Positions 28,240-36,171 are shown, counted from the first letter of the stretch. The stretch is DNA of 64,000 nt from Paraprevotella sp. (GCA_017937925.1 JAGBCQ010000010.1:1-64000), one strand, 5' to 3'. Program-made: numbers and translations. The notes: generated by a model from the letters alone, not told the origin.

Positions 28240-28254
28240 GCAATACACAATAGC

Positions 28255-28290
28255 ACCTACTTGGTGGTATGCACAGTTATGCGAACTGAC
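28255..28290 (+). repeat. Cassette repeat copy 2
   Basis: 36 bp identical to the native ccsA end at 27077-27112, including the reading LLGGMHSYAN and TGA. Here it is not attached to any ccsA coding sequence, so it is a duplicated junction. Confidence 0.9.
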
Positions 28291-28344
28291 GGAGCAAAGA
28301 TTCTGTTAAAGCATAAAGTCGGAAAAATATCTTTTAACAGCCCC

Positions 28345-28422
28345 TGTCATTCTGAACAAAGTGAAGAATCTCTTTCGAAAACCAAAGAGATTCCTCGTCA
28401 CTATCGCTCCCACGGAATGACA
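28345..28422. repeat. Palindromic interspersed repeat (REP/MITE-like)
   Basis: 78 bp opening TGTCATTCTGAAC and closing GGAATGACA, with an inner GAAGAATCTCTTT/AAAGAGATTCCTC stem. This resembles a widespread interspersed palindrome found between bacterial genes (frame reading CHSEQSEES). It lies downstream of the lipoprotein gene inside cassette 2. Confidence 0.6.
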
Positions 28423-28485
28423 ATTCAAAAACTCTGCCAGAAAAACTTCTCTATCCCCTTGTACGGAGCGTAAGAGGATATTCTC

Positions 28486-29178
28486 TTAACGCACCACCGC
28501 ACGCACAGCAAGACCGTTACAACGATCTATCCAATAGAAATTACATCCTATTGAACTAGTTTCTATATACCATGCATCATCAGCTCCGCTGTCATCTACT
28601 GGATAATCCTCTAGTATAGAACTAGACCAATAGGCTCCAAATGTTTGGCCATTGCCAAGTTCGTTAGCAGGAAGAAATATGCTGTTACCGTTAGGGCCAA
28701 CCACTTTACAACCTTTGACACCGTTTTGGGAGAACCACACCCATGAACAAAACTTTTCTAATTCTTCCATTTCTTCACAGGTCGGCATCCGCCAATTTTC
28801 TCCCCAATTGGAAGTAGCGGCATCATCTTCGAGTTCTAATGTCATTTTGTTATCTATAGTTCCCCAATCCGCATCAGGGCAATATTTGGTTAATTTATCA
28901 GAACTACCATTACACCACTTATAATTACTCCAATCGTAAGTTTTCTTAGGTTTTGTTTCACCCCAAGCAAACTTATAGCCATAATCTTTAGGCGAATCTG
29001 CGCCAATGTTACGATCTGCCCAAAGTGTACCGCTCGGTAAACCTAAGTCTACAGCAACTCCCTCATCAGATTTGTTATAATTACATTTACAACTACTTTC
29101 TAGGGTCATTCCAAACACAAACACTAACAAAGCGGTCAAAAGTCGCCAATCTAAAAGTCTTTTCATCGTCTCATGCAC
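28486..29178 (-). CDS. FISUMP-type lipoprotein (cassette 2 cargo)
   Basis: 230 residues (226 if translation starts at the second Met, 29166). A hydrophobic leader ends near LESSCKC, a possible lipobox. The mature part matches the Fibrobacter succinogenes major paralogous domain: VDLGLPSGTLWADRNIG, YGYKFAWGETKPK, WRMPTCEEMEEL, YWSSS and GLAVRAVVR. Such proteins are abundant surface or secreted proteins of Bacteroidales and Fibrobacteres with no defined activity. The gene lies between two ccsA-end repeats and is preceded by a -7 box and a G10 tract on its strand. Confidence 0.8.
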   Translation of the reverse strand: MHETMKRLLDWRLLTALLVFVFGMTLESSCKCNYNKSDEGVAVDLGLPSGTLWADRNIGADSPKDYGYKFAWGETKPKKTYDWSNYKWCNGSSDKLTKYCPDADWGTIDNKMTLELEDDAATSNWGENWRMPTCEEMEELEKFCSWVWFSQNGVKGCKVVGPNGNSIFLPANELGNGQTFGAYWSSSILEDYPVDDSGADDAWYIETSSIGCNFYWIDRCNGLAVRAVVR

Positions 29179-29227
29179 TTATCCGTGTCGTGCGCAACTT
29201 CTATATTAACTTATTTATACATACACT

Positions 29228-29235
29228 CAAATGTA
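29228..29235 (-). promoter_or_regulatory. -7 box of the FISUMP lipoprotein gene
   Basis: TACATTTG on the minus strand matches TAnnTTTG, 50 bp upstream of the start at 29178. No good -33 box is seen; the region where it would lie is next to a homopolymeric tract. Confidence 0.4.
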
Positions 29236-29262
29236 AATATAAACAAAGTTGAACTTTTACCT

Positions 29263-29272
29263 CCCCCCCCCC
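29263..29272. repeat. Homopolymer of ten C (G on the gene strand)
   Basis: An uninterrupted C10 run lies about 28 bp upstream of the lipoprotein -7 box. Runs of this length are prone to slipped-strand length change. Its location just beyond the expected -33 region could affect promoter activity, but no evidence of variation can be seen in one sequence. Confidence 0.85.
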
Positions 29273-29312
29273 ATTCGTTAAATAACGTTAACAAAAGAAG
29301 AGGGTTACAAAG

Positions 29313-29349
29313 AACTACCTACTTGGTGGTATGCACAGTTATGCGAACT
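29313..29349 (+). repeat. Cassette repeat copy 3
   Basis: 37 bp identical to 27073-27109. It also reads as the end of ccsA but closes with TAA instead of TGA (AACTAA). It directly precedes the feoAB promoter, so this copy may be the ancestral right-hand end of the ccsA-feoAB junction. Confidence 0.9.
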
Positions 29350-29375
29350 AATTGTTAATTCACTGTTTTTAGGTA

Positions 29376-29406
29376 TTGTCATTATCCGCAAACGGTAGTA
29401 ATTTTG
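29376..29406 (+). promoter_or_regulatory. Promoter of feoAB
   Basis: TTG (29376-29378) and TAATTTTG (29399-29406) are separated by 20 nt, a full match to the Bacteroidetes -33/-7 pattern. The start codon at 29434 follows 28 bp downstream. It begins 26 bp after repeat copy 3, so both cassettes left it intact. Confidence 0.65.
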
Positions 29407-29433
29407 CAAGCAGAAACACTACACGTACAAATT

Positions 29434-31773
29434 ATGTCGAGATTATCGGATATTAAAGCAGGCGAAGAAGTTATTATATCCCACGTCAAGGGAAGCGGAG
29501 CCTTTCGTGCCCGTTTAAGCGAGATGGGATTTGTTGAGGGTAAATCCGTAAAGAAAATATTCTCCGCACCCATTGGGAACCCCATCGTTTTTGAGTTGAT
29601 GGGCAGTAAAATAGCCTTACGACGCGAAGAAGCCCGTAACATCCACGTCACAAACGACGTGAACAATGTACAAAGACATTTATCTGACACAGACGCGCCG
29701 AAAATCTATAGTCATCAATCAGACTCAACAGTTCAAGTCCCCATGACTTGTAATATGGGTTGCCCTAGTTGCAGCAATAAGCAATCAGACACCTCGACAA
29801 AAGAAGGCGAGATTACCATTGCACTTGTAGGCAATCCCAATTGCGGTAAGACCTCATTGTTCAACGCAGCTTCCGGTGGTCACGAACGTACAGGGAATTA
29901 TAGCGGTGTTACTGTCAGTTGTATTGTAGGACATATCAAATTCGAGGGACGCGCCGTTAAAATCATTGACCTTCCTGGGACATATTCACTTCGAGCGTTC
30001 AGTCCCGAAGAGGCATACGTTGCTCACGAATTGGAAAGCGGGCAAATAGATGCTGTTATCAACGTGCTTGATACGACCAATCTCGAACGTAATCTTTTAT
30101 TGACACTACAATTAAAAGAACGCAACATCCCTATTGTTGGCGCATTGAATATGTTCGATGAATTCGAGCAAAGTGAAAGTACAATTGATGTTGAGCGCTT
30201 GTCACAACGTTTGAATATTCCACTATGCCCCACCGTTGCACGACAGAAGAAAGGCATTGCCGAATTGTTACGCACAGCCATAGAGTTGGCCGACCAACAT
30301 ATTGCATTGCATCGTTCCGGTGTAAAAGGGCATAACCACACAGCTAACTGCTGCACCGACACCGAACATTGCTGCCATTGTACGAATCAGACCAATACAA
30401 ATCGACAGAATCACACCATTGACGCTGCTGTGAAAAGCGAGGCTGAAGCTTGCCCATGCACTTGTCGTGAACACGAGGATGCCGACCGTTACGCACACAT
30501 CACAGAATTGCTTCAAGGTGTCTATGAGAAGAGAAACGGAAAGATTGAGCATATCACTTCACTTATCGACCGTGTATGTTCTAACAAGTGGTTGGCATAC
30601 CCCTTGTTCATACTCATCATGTGGTTCATCTTTTGGCTGACATTTACAATCGGACAATACCCGATGGACTGGATTGACAGTGGTGTAGCATGGCTCACGG
30701 CTTATTGCCAAGAATTGATACCGGAAGGCGTCCTGCAAGCTCTTGTCTGCGACGGCATCTTAGGTGGTGTGGGCAGTGTCATCATCTTCCTTCCAAACAT
30801 CCTGATTTTGTATTTCCTCATTTCCATATTGGAGGACTCCGGTTATTTGGCAAGAGCCGCAATGTTGGCCGACCCTCTTTTGAACAAGTTAGGACTTCAT
30901 GGCAAGTCATTCATCCCCTTATTGATGGGATTTGGATGCAATGTTCCGGCTGTTATGGCAACACGCACCATTGAGAATGCTAAGAGCCGTCTGATTACCA
31001 TGTTGGTGACTCCCATGATATCATGTAGTGCACGCATTCCTGTTTATGTTGTATTCGCAGGCGCATTTTTCCCAAAAAACGCATCAACCGTCATGCTTGC
31101 CCTATATGCTTTAGGCATCCTTATGACACTCTTTGTCGCATGGGTGTTCAGTAAAATGTTCATGCGTAAGTTGGAGAGTCACTTCGTTATGGAACTGCCC
31201 CCCTATCGTCTGCCGGGTTATCGCGACGTATTCCGCCATACTTGGGAAAAGGGCCGACAATATCTTCGCAAAATGGGAGGTATCATCCTCGTTGCAAGTA
31301 TTGTTATTTGGGCATTGGGTTACTTCCCCCAAAGTAGTGATACCCTAAGTGAATCGGAGCAACAAGAACAATCCTACATGGGACAAATCGGTCATGCTAT
31401 AGAACCGGTCATTAAACCATTGGGCTATGATTGGCGCATGGGAGTGGGCATCCTCGCCGGTGTAGGAGCCAAGGAATTGATGGTCAGCTCACTCGGTGTT
31501 CTTTATGATTGTGATGCAGAAGATGCAGAAGTGGAAACCACCGAAGAAGCCTCACAAACGCGTTTAGCTCAGGTATTGAGTCAGCACACCACGCCTGAAG
31601 CTGCATTAAGCTACATGATTTTCGCTCTGCTATACTTCCCCTGTCTGGCAACCATCGCTGCCGTCAAGGGAGAAAGCGGAGGTTGGAAATGGGCTTTGTT
31701 CACTGCTGCCTATACCACTGTTTTGGCATACGTCATGGCTTTTGCCGTCTATCGAATTGCTTTATTGTTTTAA
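29434..31773 (+). CDS. feoB: Ferrous iron transporter, FeoA-FeoB fusion
   Basis: The ATG at 29434 (MSRLSDIKAGEE) is used; a TTG-started frame 30 bp upstream would include the promoter. 779 residues: an FeoA SH3-like domain (about 1-75), a linker with CNMGCPSC (Cys 106, 110, 113), a GTPase domain (G1 GNPNCGKTS about 133, G3 DLPGTYSL), a Cys/His-rich insert (about 295-355; NCCTDTEHCCHC, CPCTCREHED), and the FeoB membrane core with GFGCNVPAVMATRT. It imports Fe(II) across the inner membrane. The Cys/His clusters suggest metal binding or sensing. An OprB-like porin gene follows 56 bp downstream. Confidence 0.92.
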   Translation: MSRLSDIKAGEEVIISHVKGSGAFRARLSEMGFVEGKSVKKIFSAPIGNPIVFELMGSKIALRREEARNIHVTNDVNNVQRHLSDTDAPKIYSHQSDSTVQVPMTCNMGCPSCSNKQSDTSTKEGEITIALVGNPNCGKTSLFNAASGGHERTGNYSGVTVSCIVGHIKFEGRAVKIIDLPGTYSLRAFSPEEAYVAHELESGQIDAVINVLDTTNLERNLLLTLQLKERNIPIVGALNMFDEFEQSESTIDVERLSQRLNIPLCPTVARQKKGIAELLRTAIELADQHIALHRSGVKGHNHTANCCTDTEHCCHCTNQTNTNRQNHTIDAAVKSEAEACPCTCREHEDADRYAHITELLQGVYEKRNGKIEHITSLIDRVCSNKWLAYPLFILIMWFIFWLTFTIGQYPMDWIDSGVAWLTAYCQELIPEGVLQALVCDGILGGVGSVIIFLPNILILYFLISILEDSGYLARAAMLADPLLNKLGLHGKSFIPLLMGFGCNVPAVMATRTIENAKSRLITMLVTPMISCSARIPVYVVFAGAFFPKNASTVMLALYALGILMTLFVAWVFSKMFMRKLESHFVMELPPYRLPGYRDVFRHTWEKGRQYLRKMGGIILVASIVIWALGYFPQSSDTLSESEQQEQSYMGQIGHAIEPVIKPLGYDWRMGVGILAGVGAKELMVSSLGVLYDCDAEDAEVETTEEASQTRLAQVLSQHTTPEAALSYMIFALLYFPCLATIAAVKGESGGWKWALFTAAYTTVLAYVMAFAVYRIALLF

Positions 31774-31829
31774 CAATATCAAATCGTTTTCGCTCCAAAA
31801 GAAAATAAACAAATTTAAACACTACACAT

Positions 31830-32912
31830 ATGAATAGAAACACTACTCTACAAGGTGCGTTCGCGCGCTTTGCCTTGTGCTTGCTATGTACTTTTGCAAG
31901 CCTATCATCCAACGCTCAACGTATCACATGGAGCGTAGCCGGTACAACAGAAGGACTTTGGAATATCACCGATGGGAAAGTCGGTTGGTGTAATCTGCTT
32001 GAAGCCGATATGCAAACCGGACTGTGGAAAGGAGCAAGTTTGGACTTAGCAGCCCTCGCTACTTATAACCTCAACACACCTGTTGCGGACGACCTTCAAG
32101 TATTTAGTAACCTTGATGCCGGACCGGACAAGGCCTTTCGCCTTATACAAGCCGGATTATCACAACAGATAGGCGAGCATGTCTTGGTTTTTGCAGGCTT
32201 GCGAAATGTAGATTTCGACTACTTTACAACGCCCTCTACCGGACTTTTTACAAATGCTTCTCATGGCATTCTACAGGTTCTGACCGCTAACTTCCCCATT
32301 GCGACATTTCCTGTTGCCGCCCTATGCTTACACACTGAAATCCGCCCCGTAAAAGGACTTATCATTCGCGAGAGTGTTTACAATGGAACGGCAAGTGACC
32401 GCTTGGACGAGCAATTCCGCTTTTGTCCCAAAAGTGACGGTGTGTTCAATATTGGTAGCGTGTCCTATTACACCGGCGAAAGTGAGGAGGAACATACCGG
32501 TCATTATACATTAGGTTACGCGCTCGGTACTTCACCGGCTGAGGGTATTGAAAATGATTTGACTTATAACTACGCTTTGTGGGCTTTGCTCGAACAAGAT
32601 ATTGTAAAACTAGGACGCACTCAATTATCAGGATTATTACAAGGAGGTGCAGCGCCTGCCACTCGCAGTTCCTGCCGTGGTTATTGGGGTGCCGGATTGT
32701 TGTTAGGTAACATCACAAAGAATGAAGCTCAAATCGGTATTGTTGTCAATCGCGCCTTATATGCCGACGGTCGCGAAACGGATGTTGAACTTACGGGCAG
32801 TTTCCCTGTCTGCAAGTACTTCACCTTACAACCTGCCGTCCATTGCATCAACACAAACGGACACTATACCGCTGCGGCACAACTTCGTGCCATCGTTGAG
32901 ATTGGGAATTAA
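31830..32912 (+). CDS. OprB-like outer-membrane porin
   Basis: 360 residues with a signal peptide ending near LSSNAQR. Alternating strand patterns and phrases such as WKGASLDLAALATYNLN, VLVFAGLRNVDFDYFTTP and YWGAGLLLGNIT resemble the carbohydrate-selective porin (OprB) family. In this setting, immediately behind feoAB with no separate promoter evident, it may supply iron or a small chelate across the outer membrane (inference from context). A terminator follows at 32930. Confidence 0.65.
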   Translation: MNRNTTLQGAFARFALCLLCTFASLSSNAQRITWSVAGTTEGLWNITDGKVGWCNLLEADMQTGLWKGASLDLAALATYNLNTPVADDLQVFSNLDAGPDKAFRLIQAGLSQQIGEHVLVFAGLRNVDFDYFTTPSTGLFTNASHGILQVLTANFPIATFPVAALCLHTEIRPVKGLIIRESVYNGTASDRLDEQFRFCPKSDGVFNIGSVSYYTGESEEEHTGHYTLGYALGTSPAEGIENDLTYNYALWALLEQDIVKLGRTQLSGLLQGGAAPATRSSCRGYWGAGLLLGNITKNEAQIGIVVNRALYADGRETDVELTGSFPVCKYFTLQPAVHCINTNGHYTAAAQLRAIVEIGN

Positions 32913-32929
32913 ATTTAGGACTATATTAG

Positions 32930-32971
32930 AAAAGAGGAATGAAATAATAATAAATACTTCATTCCTCTTTT
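32930..32971. terminator. Bidirectional terminator
   Basis: Perfect 14-bp stem AAAAGAGGAATGAA (32930-32943) and TTCATTCCTCTTTT (32958-32971) with a 14-nt loop. The A-start and T-end make it functional for both the rightward porin gene and the leftward secreted-protein gene. Confidence 0.8.
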
Positions 32972-32983
32972 ATCTTATACTAT

Positions 32984-33694
32984 TTACAAGTCTTCGCCAT
33001 TCGCCTTATTGTATTCATTATCATAATACATTGAGATAACATATCCGCCATGTAATTCTAATATACAAAACCAAACCGATTTATTAAATACATTTTCTGA
33101 AAGTCTTATAGGAACTTCTTTATAAACACTCTCATATAAATCTGACTTTTGGGCATCTGTAAGATTAACAAGTTCTTCTAATGAATATTTATCCTCCACG
33201 ATTTTTTTCACTTCTTTTTGTATCTGTATAGAGTCTACCAATTCCCAATTTATATTTTGACAAAAAGCTGCATAGTACCTTTTATTTTTTACAGTTATTC
33301 CGTATGAGATATCCTCGTCATCGGGAATAATGTAATTAAAGGGAGCTTTCGTGACATCTATTGGCACATATTTTTTATTATTTGCAAATTGATAACAAAG
33401 ATTGTTAAATCTTATTTGAATATCCCTTTCACTACTTGAATATGAATCTACTATATTGATTCTATAAACTCTATTATTATTAGTCACTATACTAACATTT
33501 ACATCTCTTCCATTAAATTCCCCTTCAAAACAGTCTAGTTCACGATTATAAGTAAAACCTTTCTCAATAAGTTTGCTTTTCATCGCCGCCTTCGTTCCAT
33601 CTACAGGAATTCCTAAAAATGTTGTTACGTCCTTTTGGGCATATACCCCAACAGTCATCAGTAAAACAATGATGATTGATAAAAACTTTTTCAT
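32984..33694 (-). CDS. Secreted protein of unknown function
   Basis: The start at 33694 gives MKKFLSIIIVLLMTVGVYAQ, a clean signal peptide; the open frame reaches 75 bp further into a structured leader and is not used. 236 residues. It begins TFLGIPVDGTKAAMKSKLIEKGF, a pattern of small Bacteroidales secreted proteins in which a threshold-like motif opens a mixed alpha/beta domain. It is otherwise unrecognised, with many Asn/Tyr residues. It converges on the porin gene and shares the terminator at 32930-32971. Its base composition is more A+T rich than the neighbours. Confidence 0.65.
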   Translation of the reverse strand: MKKFLSIIIVLLMTVGVYAQKDVTTFLGIPVDGTKAAMKSKLIEKGFTYNRELDCFEGEFNGRDVNVSIVTNNNRVYRINIVDSYSSSERDIQIRFNNLCYQFANNKKYVPIDVTKAPFNYIIPDDEDISYGITVKNKRYYAAFCQNINWELVDSIQIQKEVKKIVEDKYSLEELVNLTDAQKSDLYESVYKEVPIRLSENVFNKSVWFCILELHGGYVISMYYDNEYNKANGEDL

Positions 33695-33721
33695 ATTACT
33701 ACATTTATTAATTAATAAATA

Positions 33722-33850
33722 GAGGCGCAGACTTTCGCCATACGACTCTCGGCTCACCACAAACCACAAATGTATATGGGAAATCTGCGCCCATTATGGG
33801 GCAATCCCAATAACATTTGTTGCTCTTTCTCAAGGTGGTGAATGAGAGTC
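33722..33850 (-). ncRNA. Structured leader or small RNA
   Basis: 33744-33850 can fold into one rod: GACTCTC/GAGAGTC (33744-33750 with 33844-33850), TCACCAC/GTGGTGA (33754-33760 with 33835-33841), ACAAATGT/ACATTTGT (33766-33773 with 33813-33820), TGGGA/TCCCA (33777-33781 with 33805-33809) and an apical CCCAT/ATGGG. A competing stem GGCGCAGA/TCTGCGCC (33724-33731 with 33784-33791) would disrupt the tip. As part of the minus-strand transcript it would be the 5' leader of the gene at 33694; an independent RNA or a palindromic mobile repeat is equally possible. Strand is a guess. Confidence 0.4.
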
Positions 33851-33940
33851 TATTGAGCAATATATGTCTTGTACCTCATCAAGTACGATGTAAAATTACA
33901 TTTTTTCTTTGAAAGCAAGATATAAATTGCCAAAATACCG

Positions 33941-33948
33941 TACTTTTG
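33941..33948 (+). promoter_or_regulatory. -7 box of the M16 peptidase gene
   Basis: TACTTTTG fits TAnnTTTG and lies 22 bp before the ATG at 33971. A TTTG further upstream is too distant for a normal -33 box. Confidence 0.4.
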
Positions 33949-33970
33949 TAATCAAATAGTACTTAAAATT

Positions 33971-35275
33971 ATGCAAACTGAACCACAACAGTTACAATAT
34001 ACTGAAACGCTCCCTTGTGGACTGCGCCTCGTTTGCGCCCCATCCAACTCGGATGTGGCTTATTGCGGAATTGCCATCGATGCAGGAACACGCGATGAAC
34101 TTGAAACGGAAAGCGGTTTGGCACACTTCTGCGAACACTTGACGTTCAAGGGGACTCACCGTCGCCGCTCATGGCACATCCTGAACCGTATGGAAACTGT
34201 AGGCGGTGACCTAAACGCATATACCGGAAAGGAAGAAACCATCTATTATTCGGCATTTCTTAAAGAACATCTCCCACGAGCCGTTGATTTGTTGACCGAC
34301 ATTGTATTGGGCAGCACCTATCCGCAAATGGAAATGAATAAGGAAGTAGAAGTCGTCATTGATGAGATAGAAAGTTACAACGACTCTCCTTCGGAACTCA
34401 TTTTCGACGAGTTTGAAAATCTTATCTTCAACGGACATCCTTTAGGTCGCAACATCTTAGGCGAAGCCCCACGACTGCGAGAGTTTCGCAGTGAAGACGT
34501 TCAACGGTTTGCCGACCGACTTTACACGCTCACGAACATGGTGTTTTTTGTTTATGGAAAAATAGAACCGAAAATCGTTCGTCGTGAATTGATGAAAGCT
34601 CTCAATAAAGTGGCGCTATCGCTCCCCGAAGATAACACATTACGCCAAAAACTGACGGAAGAAACAACAGAAACAAAGGCTACTACGGACAACAACATAA
34701 CTAGAACGGTCTTGCCACCTTATACCCCACAAGAGGTGGTACGCAAAAAAGATACGCATCAAGCACACGTTCTCATTGGTACACGCGCATATAGCGCACG
34801 CGACCCCAAACATCTGAGTCTTTATCTTTTGAACAATATCTTAGGTGGTCCGGGCATGAACTCACGCCTCAACATCAGTCTAAGGGAGAAAAACGGATTG
34901 GTATATACCGTAGAAAGCAGTATGACAGCCTATACTGACACAGGTGTCTGGAGTGTTTATTTCGGATGTGACCCTCACGATGTAGCACGTTGCAAACGTT
35001 TGGTAATGAAAGAATTGAAGCGATTGTCAGAAAAACCGCTCAGCGCATCGGCCCTGAAAGCTGCGAAGCAACAGATAAAGGGACAAATCGGAATTTCATA
35101 CGACAACTCAGAAAGTGTTGCTCTGGCTATGGGAAAAACATTTCTACACTACCGACGTACACGCGACAAGGAACGCCTGTTCCGTAAGATTGACGCTCTG
35201 ACAGCTGAAGACTTACATGCAGTAGCACAAGAACTGTTCCAACCGGAGAATCTGACAACACTGATTTACAAATAA
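33971..35275 (+). CDS. M16 family zinc peptidase
   Basis: 434 residues, close to the usual length of single-chain bacterial M16B (processing-peptidase-like) enzymes. The inverted zinc site HFCEH is at about residue 58, inside GLAHFCEHLTFKGT, with the downstream Glu in EVEVVIDEIESYND. The C-terminal half (about 245-430) contains HVLIGTRAYSARD and the LGGPGMNSRLNISLREKNGLVY substrate-binding signature region. No signal peptide is evident, so it is probably cytoplasmic. It cleaves oligopeptides; physiological targets are unknown. It stands alone between a leader region and a hairpin-rich spacer. Confidence 0.88.
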   Translation: MQTEPQQLQYTETLPCGLRLVCAPSNSDVAYCGIAIDAGTRDELETESGLAHFCEHLTFKGTHRRRSWHILNRMETVGGDLNAYTGKEETIYYSAFLKEHLPRAVDLLTDIVLGSTYPQMEMNKEVEVVIDEIESYNDSPSELIFDEFENLIFNGHPLGRNILGEAPRLREFRSEDVQRFADRLYTLTNMVFFVYGKIEPKIVRRELMKALNKVALSLPEDNTLRQKLTEETTETKATTDNNITRTVLPPYTPQEVVRKKDTHQAHVLIGTRAYSARDPKHLSLYLLNNILGGPGMNSRLNISLREKNGLVYTVESSMTAYTDTGVWSVYFGCDPHDVARCKRLVMKELKRLSEKPLSASALKAAKQQIKGQIGISYDNSESVALAMGKTFLHYRRTRDKERLFRKIDALTAEDLHAVAQELFQPENLTTLIYK

Positions 35276-35521
35276 ACCCGGTGACATTTTCGTTTAAGTT
35301 TTAGTAATTTATTTTGACGAAAACATTTCATAAAAATAACGTCAGTAGGAAATAAAAATTACCTACTGAGCAAAATAAAATTATCTACTGATGTCGTCGC
35401 GACGATCTACTGACGACAATCCGACGACGTACGTAGGTAATTTTAGCACGAAAAGCAAGTTGAAAATCAGACGGTTATAAAACGGCATAATTCCAGACCT
35501 TTGAAAATACCGCTCCGGAAA
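35276..35521. repeat. Hairpin-rich convergent spacer
   Basis: The gene-free 246 bp between the M16 and WbqC genes carries CAGTAGG...CCTACTG (stem from about 35343 to 35368), a 12-bp perfect palindrome TCGTCGCGACGA (35394-35405), and the motif AAAATTACCTACTGA in three variants: 35355-35369, 35377-35392 and inverted at 35431-35445. It may serve as a two-sided terminator; the repeated motif is unexplained. Confidence 0.5.
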
Positions 35522-36160
35522 TTATTTTACAGAATCGCGAAGCACGAGTAATGCTTCCGGACCCATATTAAACAACAAGTCCGCTATACTTAAATTGGGA
35601 ATAAACCCATTTCGGTTTTGAAACACCTGATAATACACAGGACAAGCAAACCGCTCGTCCGCCTCAACTGCAACCTTAGGACTTATCAATGTTCTAAAAT
35701 CATCTGCCGTATCATCATTATCCACCAATCCGTAAGCGTCAGTTGGCACAACATTGATACTAAGGTCTATCAATTCACACACCTTTTGTCTGATAGCCTC
35801 ATTGAAATCAAAAAGAAACTCCCACTGTTTGGTGTAGAATGGTAGGAAATCGTCTGCGTAATACTCAAAAAAAGGACTGTTGCGGTATGAACTCTCCAAG
35901 GCATTCCAATGCAGATGGCGCCAATTACCATGATCGGAAATACGAATATCTTTCATGGCGCACTTATCCGTTTCGGGCTTAATGATAGGAACAGTCAATG
36001 CTTGCGTTCCGGCAGGCGATGCAATCACACACCGATTGCGATAGGTCTGCTTTACATAATGCTCATGCGCCTCGACAAAAACATTGCGATACGAATAGAG
36101 TTTAGAATAATATTGTATTGGTCCCCAATAGGCAGACGAAAGTAGACAAGCACGTTCCAT
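35522..36160 (-). CDS. WbqC-like family protein
   Basis: 212 residues, full-length for the WbqC-like family (PF08889). Typical features are the N-terminal SSAYWGPIQYYSKLYSYRNV, HYVKQTYRNRCVIASPAG and HGNWRHLHWNALESSYRNSPFFEYY. The family is linked to surface polysaccharide synthesis but has no firmly established activity. Last gene of the dapB-lepB-lepB-like-wbqC unit, starting 11 bp after the preceding stop. Confidence 0.85.
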   Translation of the reverse strand: MERACLLSSAYWGPIQYYSKLYSYRNVFVEAHEHYVKQTYRNRCVIASPAGTQALTVPIIKPETDKCAMKDIRISDHGNWRHLHWNALESSYRNSPFFEYYADDFLPFYTKQWEFLFDFNEAIRQKVCELIDLSINVVPTDAYGLVDNDDTADDFRTLISPKVAVEADERFACPVYYQVFQNRNGFIPNLSIADLLFNMGPEALLVLRDSVK

Positions 36161-36171
36161 ATATTACGGTT

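Larger units (their letters stand above)
27113..28254. mobile_element. Cassette 1 (outer-membrane protein module)
   Basis: A roughly 1.14-kb segment between repeat copies 1 and 2. It carries one gene on the minus strand, a hairpin at its left end and a leader at its right end. No integrase, transposase or terminal inverted repeats were seen. Interpretation as an inserted cassette is inference from the flanking duplicated ccsA ends. Confidence 0.45.
28291..29312. mobile_element. Cassette 2 (FISUMP lipoprotein module)
   Basis: A roughly 1.0-kb segment between repeat copies 2 and 3 with one gene on the minus strand, an internal 78-bp palindromic repeat and a 10-C tract. Same layout and orientation as cassette 1, with unrelated cargo. 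No recombinase seen. Confidence 0.45.

Noticed and set aside
28261-28473. 70-codon rightward frame starting in repeat copy 2
   Set aside because: It reads through the ccsA-end repeat and then through the palindromic interspersed repeat (CHSEQSEES), so it is not a gene.
27113-29312. Integrase, transposase or toxin-antitoxin gene inside the two cassettes
   Set aside because: Both strands were read; only the barrel-protein and FISUMP genes are supported, and no short open frame looks like a recombinase or toxin.
33722-33850. tRNA or tmRNA
   Set aside because: There is no cloverleaf with a T-arm GTTCGA-type loop or CCA-ready acceptor, and no tag-peptide frame. The fold is a single rod.
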